Below are positions 34,001 through 45,900 of a stretch of 64,000 nt of DNA, piece after piece (position 1 is the stretch's first letter; each line of letters starts with the position of its first letter). The notes beneath the pieces are model-generated. The model saw nothing but the letters and a program-made list of their open reading frames with translations, did not search any database and had not been told where the DNA came from. The DNA comes from Diplonema papillatum (Eukaryota > Euglenozoa > Diplonemea > Diplonemida > Diplonemidae), in contig JAPJBO010000152.1 in assembly GCA_030068145.1 (NCBI GenBank), forward strand, positions 62,001 to 126,000, read 5' to 3'. The position numbers and the translations under genes are program-made.

Positions 34001-37000
34001 GAGATGGAGGGCGCCAGGCTACGATGAGACGGGCGGAGGCTGCGCACTTCGAGGCACACGATGAATTCAGGGTCGGTCTCATCGCCCGGCCGCACGCACG
34101 ACGGGGGGAAGCTGAGGGCGCGCACCGCCACCGACGGCAAGACCAGCGCCCGGGTCACGAACCGGGCAACCCGCCGCTGCACCTTCTCGGCGCCCGCTTC
34201 CGCGTAGCAGAAGAGCATCGGGATCAAATTGCACGCGGTTTCCGCGCCGTTGCTCCCCGATTCGCCGCGGATCCACACCGGGACTTCAAAGCACCCGCCC
34301 GGAGGGATCTCGCCCGGGATGAATACCGTGTCGAAAATGCCCTTCGGTCCGTCCTCGTCCTCCATCCACTTGCAGTCCTCCGGGAAGTCCAAACACAGCA
34401 AGTGCACGTTCGTAGCCGAAAGCTTCACCGCCACCTGCCCCATGGGGCGGCCGCCCACGTTGAGAAGCCGCAAGGTGGACTTGACGATTTGGCCGTCGAG
34501 CATGTAGAGGGGAGGCGCGTCCACCAGCTCGACCGTCATCAGAGGAGCCGGAGGGTAGCACTGCATCGTCAGCTGCTGGACTCTTTGCATGCCGGATTCG
34601 CCGGCCTCCGAAGCTGACTTGTAAAACATGTGGTTCCCAGTCGTCACGGCAAGACCTTCTGCCGACACCGACCACTCGAGTCCGGTCACTCTGTCGGATG
34701 ATTTTTTAGAGTTGAAGTTCGCTTGAAATTCCAGGGTTTTAGAGTCTCCGTGTGACCGTTCATGACGGGTTCTCTTAGAGCAAGAAAGGGCTACGTTGTA
34801 CAAAAATGAGGCAGACCCCCGAATAGGGCTGATTGTTAATCTCCGTTCGTCGCAGGACCGTGCTACGAGAGCGCAGGAAAATTCAATAGGGTGGGGCACT
34901 TACGTTTCGCTTCGTTTGATTATTATGTGGAGCCGTTGTTCCGGAAATGTTCCCTCCAGTACAACTGCACCTAGAAAGATAACTCGGAGGTGCCGCCCGG
35001 CGCTCATTCTCGACAGAGGCTGGGGAAACGCCATCCAAAGGGAAATTGAGGCAGCCCTTGAAGACACCAGGCATTCCAGACCAGTCTACGCACTATGTTC
35101 TCACACAGTTCTACGAACTATGGCTGAACGCTTCTGAGCCAGCGAAGATAGTCGGAAAAGAAAGTTGACGTCTGGAGTGGTGTCACCTGAGGGGGGCAAT
35201 CTCAGGGCCGCCCGCGCAGTGAAAGCCATTACGCAGCGGGCTGCTGCGGCTTATCCCGCGACGCCTTTTAGAATAGCAGTTGGAGTTTTCGTGAACCTGA
35301 AGAAAACACACACACACCTCATCCAGCCTGCAGAGGGCGGGACGAAGGAGACCCGGAGGAGGACGCTGCTGTTGGGAGGGATGGTGATGTTGCTCACGGG
35401 GCTGCCCTTCAGCTGCGCACCGCCCGGGGGGTTGATGGAGGCGAGCGGCGTCGGGCGCTGCTCGGTGGCTTCGTAGAGGAGCACCGCGTGCCCCACCGTG
35501 ATGGGGATGGACAGCGGGTTGGCCAGCGGCATCGTGACGAACACCGCCTCGCCCTGCACCACCGCCGGCTGCTCTCCGTCGGCGTCGGCGGGCTTCTTCT
35601 TCTTCCGCTGCTGCTCCATCTGCGGATGCAGGGTCACGTCGCGGTACTCGGTGCGCACGGCGTTTATCAGCGCCGTTTCCATGCTTGCCCACTCGTTCCG
35701 CACGGCCGACGGTGACAGCTCCTTCCCGGCGGGTATCGCAGGTTCGTCGGGCCCACTGTGTGTTTGGGTGTGTGCGGGGTATTCTTCTGCGTTTTGGCGA
35801 CGCAACTGGAAACAACTACAAGTCTTCTTTGAACTCTTCATCAGCGTATTTTTTTGGGGTGCAAAGGTTCGGTGTGTTCGGGTCTCCAGTTATTCGAAAG
35901 GAAGTATAGTATTATAATAGCACACTCTAACTTTGGCTAGCCCAGTTTGTGACTATGGGAACCGACACCAAGAACGAATTCGCTGGGAATTTAGTCTTGG
36001 GGGTCAGTCCTGCTTTAGGATACGACTGCCTACGTCTTTTTTTTTGAAGGGCAGCCCGCAAGATTGTGAGTACTAATACATCCTCCTCCTACTGCGTATA
36101 CTGGCTCCGTATGCTGCTTCGTCTTTACCGTCGCGGATGATGCAAAAATCGAAAGTAGAAAGGTCTGGTAGTGATTCGGTGTGTTTGTCACAATCGTCAT
36201 GACGCCTCAGGACACGGCTTCAGAAAAAGGGGGCTGGGCAAGCGAGGGGTGAAGTTACGATGTTTTCGGGATAGCGACGAGGTTATGTAACCTTGTACAA
36301 GTGTTAGGTATTCGTCGGATATATCAATCGTCTAACATCCGCGAAAAACGAAGCAAGTGGGAAGGGAGGGAGGGGAAGCAAGCTACTTTGTTTCTCTGGA
36401 CGGATTGGGAGCGGCAAACCTGTCGTTCGGACTATTATTAGTATTCAAAGAAACAAGTTTCTTTTCCTACCTACCACCCCCCGTGTTTAAGATCGCGCCC
36501 TCCCCCCCCCGTGTATAAGATCGTTTTTTTTTGAGAAATGAGGGCGATCTTATACACGGGGGGGGAGTGGGGTGGGGTCCCGCGCAGCGGAAAAGTTTTT
36601 TTTTTTTTGGGCGTTTTTACTGTGGGGGGGGGGTTCAGGGCCCCGCGCAGCGGAAAAAAAAAATTTGGGGTGTTTTTTGTCCCCCCCCCCCCGTGTATAA
36701 GATCGTCCCCCCCGTGTATAAGTTCGGTTTTTTGGGGGGGGCGATCTTAAACACGGAAAAACGCGATCTTAAACACGGGGGGGGGGTAGGTACATAATAC
36801 TCTCCTCCTCGCCCGTCTCGCTGCTCCGTACTCGCTGCTCTCGTCCTTGCTGCTGCGTGATGTCAGATTGATGGTGCGTAACAAACGTAGAAAGGTCATG
36901 CAGAGATTCTCGTGTGTATGCCACGAACTTCTTCTTCAAGCGAGGGGTAAAATTACGGTGTTCTTCTCGGGAGCGACGGGGTAATAACCTTTGTACAAGT

Positions 37001-40000
37001 GTTAGTTCTCGTCGGAATAGTATTAATCTTCTAAGATCTTCGATCTTATACGAAAATACTCGAGGGGCTGCCTTGTGCTTACTTCGAAGGAGGCTGGAGG
37101 GGGAGAAACAATACAACTACAAAATGGGTCTTTTTTTTTGAACGCTTACGCCCGCCACTAAACCCAGATTTACCTGTGTTTCGTGTGGGCTACAGCACAT
37201 TTACCTCCTTTGATCTTTTGCGACTGGCAGCCTCCTCAAGCATTTCCTACAGAGCAGGTACTTATACAACAAAAAATACTCGACGTAGCTGCTTCGACTC
37301 CGAATGGAAGGGGGGAAATATAGAGGTACCTACCCCCCCCCGTGTTTAAGATCGCGTTTTTCCGTGTTTAAGATCGCCCCCCAAAAAAACCGATCTTATA
37401 CACGGGGGGGGACGATCTTAAACACGGGGGGGGACAAAAAACACCCCAAATTTTTTTCCGCTGCGCGGGGCCTTGAACCCCCCCCCACAGTAAAAACGCC
37501 CAAAAAAAAAAAATTTCCCGCTGCGCGGGACCCCACCCCACTCCCCCCCCGTGTATAAGATCGCCCTCATTTCTCAAAAAAACCGATCTTATACACGGGG
37601 GGAGGGCGCGATCTTAAACACGGGGGGTGGTAGGTAAGGGGCAAATACAATACAAACACAATCTGATTTGTTCTTCGCTTACACCACCGTGTGTTGTTTT
37701 CTCACTCAGGATTTTTTTGACCTGTTGTGTTTGTGTGATTTGTCGTGTAGGGGTAGACCCGCATGACCTCACGTCCGTTCAACACGTGGTTCGGTAGTTA
37801 CAGCACTTGGGATCCCTTCTGTTCTTTGTCGGGCAGCATCGTCGAGCATTTCCTTTCAAGCTGGCGCTTATGTAAAAAAACTGCGCATACGGAGAAGGGT
37901 TGTGCCATTTTTCGCTGTGCGGGTTCGGGATGACGGCGATGGACGCCGTGTCGATGGTCGGCAGCGGAAGGCCGTCGTACACCTTGTCCTGCCCCGCCGG
38001 GGTCGTATCGAGGTACGACTGCAGGTAGCCGTTGTACTCGCGGATGGTCGCCGCGGTGCTTTTCTGCCCCTGCACCACGTACAGCCCCATGTGGTGCACC
38101 GCGCTCCGCAGGTCGTTCTTCCGCTGCCACAGGCGGGCGAGGGTCAGCTGGACGTGCTCGTTGATGTTCCGCCACTTGTCGAGGTTCAGCCGCCGGTACA
38201 CCGCGGCCGCAATGGCGGTCACCCGGAGCGCCTGGTCGGTGCACTCGCACGACGCTGACGTGTACCTGCTACCTGTCCGTTTTGTTGTTGGTTCTTTGAG
38301 TGAAAGCTCGCAAAAAAGAATAGGCGTGCGTTTGTTTGTACAGGATAGAGCCTGCTAGTGAATGATGGTGAGTGAGTATGATCGTTAGGCTAATCTTCTC
38401 CCAAACACGCTGCCAGCGTTCTCTTTCGTGTTTACAATGCATTGTTACTACGTTAACAAATCGGGGTTGACACGTCCCCGGGTGAACATCGTCGAAAGGG
38501 TTTCTTTTAGTTGTGCCGGTGAGAGTGCATGTAGGTGTGTCGTTGTCGTCTGTTGCAGTACGACGATCAAGACGAACGTAGAGATGGCACTTCACGTGCG
38601 AAGAGAAGACCGCGAAGCCGGCGATGCAGATTATCGCCACAGTTCTTTGGATTCCAATCCAAACCGGTGTGCAGTCACATCCGACTTTTTCTGACGGTGG
38701 TATTTTGCTGAACACGCGGCACTTCAACCCAGAACTCACCTGAACCACCAGCATGTGTCCTCCCTTTAGAGATTTTGCAACTGGGGCGTCATCGAGTATT
38801 TCCTACAACGCAGGCAGGTCTACAACAACTCAAATGAGGGCGCTCCGGCGGTGTCGTGTGTCCGCGCCTCAACGCCGCAACTGTTTGACGCAAGATGACG
38901 AATGTACTTGAGACCGTAGCAAGACTGCTAGTTCTTCCTCTGAACCTTGATAGAAAAAAGACGCATACCCGCAAGGGTCAGGTTCAGAGCAAACTTCCGT
39001 ATCCGGCTGACGACGTTGCCCCCGTACTGTGTTTTTTTTTTTTTTTTTTTTTGAAGTATAGACAGTCAGGGCCTTATATATAAAAATTCCTCCCACGTAA
39101 CTGTCCATAAGTTGCTCGGAGTTACTAAAAATCCCAGTTGCGGCACAACTGCACGTTTATGTGTCCGACAGGGTGCACCTCTTTGTGGCTGTCACTACTG
39201 TCCACCACAGAGACTGTCCTTCGGAAGCAAAAGAGCCGCGAAGAAGGCGAGTGTTTGGGTACTGGAGCAGTGTGCAGGGCAGATTACAACAGCAGGGCGG
39301 ACAGCCACGGTCTTCGCTTTCTTGGCAACCGTCATGAAACGATACACCAGCCAAAAATACCAGCACCGCAGGCGCGGAAAATTTTTTCAAGCTATTGGGC
39401 CAGTCACAGGTTCCAAAAGTGAGGCTGCACGTTGCTTCAACGATGATCCAAAGGTGCAGTAACCGGTGCTAGCACTACTACTGGGCCCTCAGCTGTCGCA
39501 TCATTCTGTGGTTTTTTTTTTTTTTTCGGTTGCTCGGACTTGGTCCGAGCACCAGACCCATATATAAGCCACTGTATAGACTGGGGGACCAGTGGGGGTT
39601 ACCCCCCCTTATAAATCACTGTATAGAGCTTACTAGGATAACAAACGTAGGCTGGGCCTTAGCCTTTTTAGAGGGAAACATCGGGAACATGAATGTACCT
39701 GGCCATCCTTTAGCTCGGAGGAACGGTTTCTGGGGTGCCTTGTTGTCGGCTCCGGTTAGAATTCGGTCGAACTCGACCGGCACCCGTGTAGATTCGACCG
39801 GGCAAAAAAGAATTAGAAAAGTCTGCCGTGGATAGTGCCACACAGTAGTATAACATGGTGGGAAAACGGGAAGCTTTGACAAAAGCCAAGGTCACGGGGT
39901 CCAACTCCACTCACCAACTCCTGGATTGCAGTATGTTCGGCTTACAGAGATCTACAACAAGTCCGGTTGGGGAGCTTCTTTCTGGCTCGTGCCGCGACCC

Positions 40001-42855
40001 GAATTTTGAGGATGTGTGTGTTTGCGTGAGCGCCTACACCCCCTTTGTCCTCCGTTGCGTTTGGCTCCGGCTGACTGTTGTGGGCAAGCGAACCACGAAA
40101 CAGTCTACCGCAATTGGATTAATGTTGCTAATGGGGCTAGGCTTTACCCGATTCGGCATTTTTTTTCGGAGTTTGCGGACTTTGCAGAATATCGCAACCC
40201 TGGTGCTTGCCCGTGCCTTCGGGTGGTCAATACTCAGCTCGACCCCTAGATACTGCTGGAGGCTGCAGGACCACCGCAGGTGCAGTCACGCAGGTGACGA
40301 ACTGACACACCCCTCCGGGTATCTCAGGTTTTACCCGGTCTGTCATTCACCTGTTCCAGCTTTAGTCCAGTTCAACATTGTTCCAATTACGGTGTATCAG
40401 AATGCAATAATGTATTCGCTGGGAGTCTGAACGGCAGCTTGTCTTCAATCTGCCCGAAAGGTCAGCAGTTAGAACGCTGAGTATCGTAGCGATGGCCATT
40501 GCCTCTTCGCTCGTACTGTGTCGTGCCTTATGCGCTTGCACTCATTCGCATCATCGTTTAGCGCGCGGTTGCCTTGCGTCTTTTCCCTTCTTCGTTGGTG
40601 TTCTGGGAACCCTGCCTTCGATTTCACGCGTGACGTTGGGCACTTCTTCTTCCGCTGGGGGTCGTCATTCTTCAACATCGTTTTGATGGCGTCGGCGCTC
40701 ATTCACCGGTGCCCGGAAAAGTGGTGAGAAGGGCAGACCTGGTTGTAGAGGTACGACATTCCGGCCTCCTCGGTGAACATGCCGCAGTACAGCGTCTTCC
40801 GCTCGTCGATTTGAGAAGCTTTCTTCATGATCTCGGCTGATCGGTACCCCCGCAGCGGCTTCGCCAAGGAATACTGCAACAGGCGCACCCGCAAGGCGAA
40901 GTCAGGGCGTGACCCGCGCATGTACAGGCTGGCGGCTTGGTCCAGGGTTCCGTCAGCGTCGCGGCGCTGCTGCACGGCCATGCACATGCCGAGGCCTTCG
41001 TGTACCGCCGCTTGGTAGGTGTGCAGGTGCCGGTTTTCTTGCGAGCTCAGCTCGGACTTCAGCATCTGCGGGTGGTTGTTCGCTTCTGAAGGGGGAGAGC
41101 ACCTGGTATCTGTCCATCATACCAGTTCTACTACACAGGGCAGCAGGACACCTTGTCCAGGTGGGTAGCGTCGCCACCCCGATGCGTGCTGATTGCCGGA
41201 TGGATGCGGGCAACTGCACCTTTACCACCGACACCTCTGGGTGCTTCCAGGTTACGCGCAATCGGGGGTTTGAAACACGACGACTAATACACGCGGCGTT
41301 GACTGTGGCTGGTCTTCGTAAGGGCTGCCTTGATGTTACTTTGATCAAACTCGCACTAAGCTGAAACTAGACACTACTCCTAGTTACGACATTGTGGTTG
41401 GTGCGGGCCATGCATCGTCTGGACGCGGTGCGAGGAGCCCTGAAGACTAGTTCCGGACTACCTGTAACCTCTGATCTGCCGGCGCTGCATACTGGGCTTC
41501 GGGCAAGATCAAAATACCTGTCCAAGGGACTCACGGAAACGAGCTTGTGCCTGGACAAGGTCACGAAAGGGAAGAGGGCGGGAGGGAGCTTCTTCTCGCC
41601 CAACGACCTCCCTCAGCGACCTCGTCCTTAGGTGGTTGGTGATTGTGCTGTTGTACTGTTGTACTGTTGTACTGTTGTACTGTTGTACTGTTGTACTGTT
41701 GTACTGTAGTACTGTAGTACTGTAGTACTGTAGTACTGTAGTACTGTAGTGCTGTAGTACTGTAGTGCTGTAGTACTGTAGTACTGTAGTGCTGTAGTAC
41801 TGTAGTGCTGTAGTACTGTAGTACTGTAGTACTGTAGTACTGTAGTACTGTAGTACTGTAGTACTGTAGTACTGTAGTACTGTAGTACTGTAGTACTGTA
41901 GTACTGTAGTACTGTAGTACTGTAGTACTGTAGTACTGTAGTACTGTAGTACTGTAGTACTGTAGTACTGTAGTACTGTAGTACTGTAGTACTGTAGTAC
42001 TGTAGTACTGTAGTACTGTAGTACTGTAGTACTGTAGTACTGTAGTACTGTAGTACTGTAGTACTGTAGTACTGTAGTACTGTAGTACTGTAGTACTGTA
42101 GTACTGTAGTACTGTAGTACTGTAGTACTGTAGTACTGTAGTACTGTAGTACTGTAGTACTGTAGTACTGTAGTACTGTAGTACTGTAGTACTGTAGTAC
42201 TGTAGTACTGTAGTACTGTAGTACTGTAGTACTGTAGTACTGTAGTACTGAAGTACTGTAGTACTGCTGTTGTACTGTAGTTGTACTGTAGTTGTACTGT
42301 TGTACAGCAGCGAAGTGCTGTTGTAATGTAGTACTACATTGTTCCCACTCAGCATCATGATACGTGATGCCCATCACGCATCCCAAGGAGAATGCTCTCC
42401 ATCCTGGGCCCGGAATGGTATTGCTGTGACTCGACGTTTCTTCAGATTTATGCACTGTATCCGTCGTTTTGTGTCATCGCTTGTCCTTGCTCTAATCAGA
42501 AGAAAAAGAATGTAGTAGCTCTGCTTAAGGTGTGCACCATGCTACTTAACCTCACACAGCTACCACCACGGAGTGTATACTCGGAAGTGTACGGGGTGCT
42601 ACTCGGAAACAATCACACGGCTAAATGTGCCACATGTACAGAGGACAATACCTTGTAAGCTGAGTGCGCGGTTTCGTAGTCGTGCATCAGAAAGCACAGG
42701 TCGGCGAGCTTGCGCAGCTGCATTTCGCACGAAACTGGATCGAAGTGAGGACCTTCTCGGTTGAACCGGGAAGCGGCTGCAGCGTCGTTCTTGCCGCCCA
42801 ACCAGTAGCTCACCATCTTTCCAAGCTTGCCTGAGTGGGGTGAAATGTTAGTTTA

Positions 42856-42933
<78 letters not shown>

Positions 42934-45900
42934 CCGCTTCGAGCAAAAAAGAGCCGAGAGTGAAAGGCGGACCTTGTCTCTTGTATGAAACGGACATGTT
43001 CAAGGACTTGCCGCGGCGAGTGAGGTGTCCCGCCAAAAAGTCAGGGCCCGGAAGGACCCAGGGGATCTCTCTTTCTTTCTCTCTTATCCGCCCCTCGAAC
43101 GCGCCACACACTCTGAACTGTATGCTCATCAGGTCAGCTACATGCTCGATGACTGGAGTGAAAAGGGTGGTCTCCGGTGGGCAAACGGGCGTCGAGCTGG
43201 CCTCGACGTGGCCCAACAGCTGGGCCTTAGCGTAGGTGGATGGTGCCCGAAGGGCAGAAAAGCCGAAGACGAAGCTGGACCCCAAATCGCCTGAAAAAGG
43301 GGGGTCGTCAGAAACCCAAAACTGGAACCAACCACTTCGGTGTGCCGGTGGCACACCCGCTTTGTTTGTGCGTGCCGGTTGATCGTTTTCCCACTTGTAT
43401 TTACCCTGGACAACCCGCAAGATTGTTAGTACTAAAACGAACAGGCACGGAGCACGAGCGGAGAAACGCTTTAACCTACGTGTGTTCTTTTTTAGCTGTA
43501 ACAAATACTGTCTCCAGGGAAGCAGAAATTGGTTGTCGCAAAAAAGGGCTGAGAGTGAAAGCGGACCTTGTCTCTTGTCGGAAACGGACATGTTCAAGGA
43601 CTTGACGCGGCGGGTGAGGTGTGGTAGCAGCGTGAGCTCGATGTAGGTGCTCATGAGGGTGGAGAGCGTGGCCTCATCGTCCAGCGTCAACAGCCGCCCC
43701 AGGTGCGGCAGGTGCTCTTCGGCGTGCGGGGTTTGGTTGTCGATGGTCGCGTCGACCCGCCACTTGTCCGGGCTGCTCTGCTGCTCTCCGGACCGGTTCC
43801 CGTTGATTTTGAGCAGCTTGCAGTACTGCGCGCCGAAGGTGGCCTTCATGTCGCTGAACACCTTGTCCACGCTGGACTGCCGCAGGGACGCGTCGAGGTC
43901 TTGGACCAGTATGTAGTAGTGCAGCAGGTTCTGGGCGTCGACTGCCGCATTGACGAACTCCTCGGTGCTGGGAGAAGAGAGGCCCTTCAGCTCCGTTATG
44001 GCGTCCGCGCTGCTGGCCGAGACCGCCAGGATGCAGCCGACGGGGTGGTCGAGGGTCTCGAAACTCGTGAACCGGCAACTCAGCGAATACTCGTCCTTGA
44101 ACCGCTGCAGCAGCGGCGAGGTAAGGTCTGCGACGATGTTGTTCATCGCCTCGGGGTCTATGTCCGGGCGCGTCGGATCACTCTGCTCGGCCAGCTGTGT
44201 TTTGGGAGGAAAGTCTTAGTTTAATGTTTAGGCAGGACACTGCCTCTCATGCATGGGACTTTCGGTCCTGTTCCGGTGCTATCACAACTTTCTGGTTTCA
44301 TTGTTCGTCGAGGGGGGGAAAATCTGAGTTGTGTTGCTGGGTGCCGCCCGGCGAACAGCAGGCGGACCCGTACACGCGGGGAGCCTCGCTGCCTCACACT
44401 CTCTCTCTGGCTGTGGGTCAGCGGAAGAATATGGAGTGCAAGACTCCATAAATAGGATTCTGTCACCTTGAGGGAATGGTCCTCTGTACTATTTTCATTG
44501 CACAACGGTATTGTGCGCACTTCGTTCTTTGTCTCGGGTTGCTCGTAAACGCAGACCACACAGTGGAGTTCAGCCTCAGACGTAAGACGTAACGAGGACG
44601 TGTTCGCGGCACACCAGACAGGCAGGTGTGATACAACCAAAACGCGACTGACAGCACACCCGGAAAGCGGGTGAGACACCCGCTTTTTACCTCCAGTTCT
44701 AGCTCCAGCTTCTGGCCATCCGCAATCCGCCAAAGCTGGGGGGGTGTGAAAGAAACAGTTACATACCGAAGAGACCGTGGCCTCCCAGTCCTGCAACCGC
44801 CGACGGTGCGCTGGTAGGTTGAAGTCGAGGTTGCTGCGGGCGAGCTCTGTGAACCATTGCACACGTACCTCGTCGCTCGTGCTAGGCAGCGATCCATACG
44901 CGGACAGCCGTATTCTGTGCGATTTTGATCGGTTGTTTAGCGTTTTTTGTGGTTTAGAGGTTCGGTGTTTTAGGGTCTCCGTTGACCATTGAGGCTGTGA
45001 GGCGGGTTGTATGAGGGTAGTAGGTATGCTTATACACTTTAACTACGGCTAGCCATGTTTGTAAGTGTTGCGACCGACTTTTTATTATGGAAACCCCCAC
45101 GGTTGTTTGTGCGTACGTGTGTAAACCCTGTTTTGAGTGATTTCACACAGCACGCTGCCATCCGACACTTTTTGATATAGACAAGCAAGCTTGTGGCCGG
45201 TGGCACACCCGCTTTGTTTGTGCGTGCCGGTTGATCGTTTTCCCACTTGTATTTACCCTGTGTGTATTCAGGTAAATATAAAATCGAATTCTGATCAACC
45301 ACCAAAACACGCTGCCTACGTCTTTTTAGCCTGCACAATACATTGAAGGGCAACCCACAAGATTGTTAGTACTAAAAAGTGACGGTTGGCAGCGTACTGT
45401 AACATTACCAAAACGGGAGATAACACATGCGCACAAACAAAACTGTTTTGTCCAACGGGTCTGCCGGTATCTTAGAGGCTCTGGTTGACCATTGAGGCTG
45501 AAAGTCGGGTTGGGGTTCTGCCATCAATCCTCCTTCGTTTCCTTTGTTCCGGTCGCTGATTCCATTTTCTTGACCCTCTTCTTCACGCTTTTTCGTCGTC
45601 TTGTTGCTTTTTTTTCACAGTGTTTCACAGTGTCTCACGTGGTTCCACTTTCATACACATACGTTCCCAAGAGCGACTGGTGATATCATGTGAAAGACAT
45701 GGGAATTTTTGTGAAATTTGGTGTGTCTCCAATGTAGCCGGCCACCCCATAGTATTGAGTTCTTTAAAGCGCACGTGCCATCAAGGCAGGCGAGCACTGT
45801 TCACGGGCTAGTGTTACTTTATGACGTCGTCCATCGGGAGAGTCAACGATGATGAGGATGAGGTCAAACTGGTCATTTCCGAGTCAAGTTCTATTCCTGC

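Noticed and set aside
38736-38760. Missing TRAPPC8 exon ending at the strong donor ttcag|gtgagt
   Set aside because: The upstream part is S1 SINE sequence and the encoded peptide does not resemble the expected family block.
39157-39390. Minus-strand frame with a FLAG-like piece as the missing TRAPPC8 exon
   Set aside because: The resemblance is limited to a few residues, and the remainder is Cys-rich and unlike the family.
41561-42455. Two long minus-strand frames of 265-275 codons
   Set aside because: They are translations of the 8-bp satellite (repeated YYSTTVLQ) and exist in more than one frame.
42848-44146. A single 432-codon exon of TRAPPC8
   Set aside because: After the donor at 43567 the frame runs through dispersed repeats, the duplicated exon end and the (GA)n tract; the phase-matched acceptor at 42830 explains the protein better.
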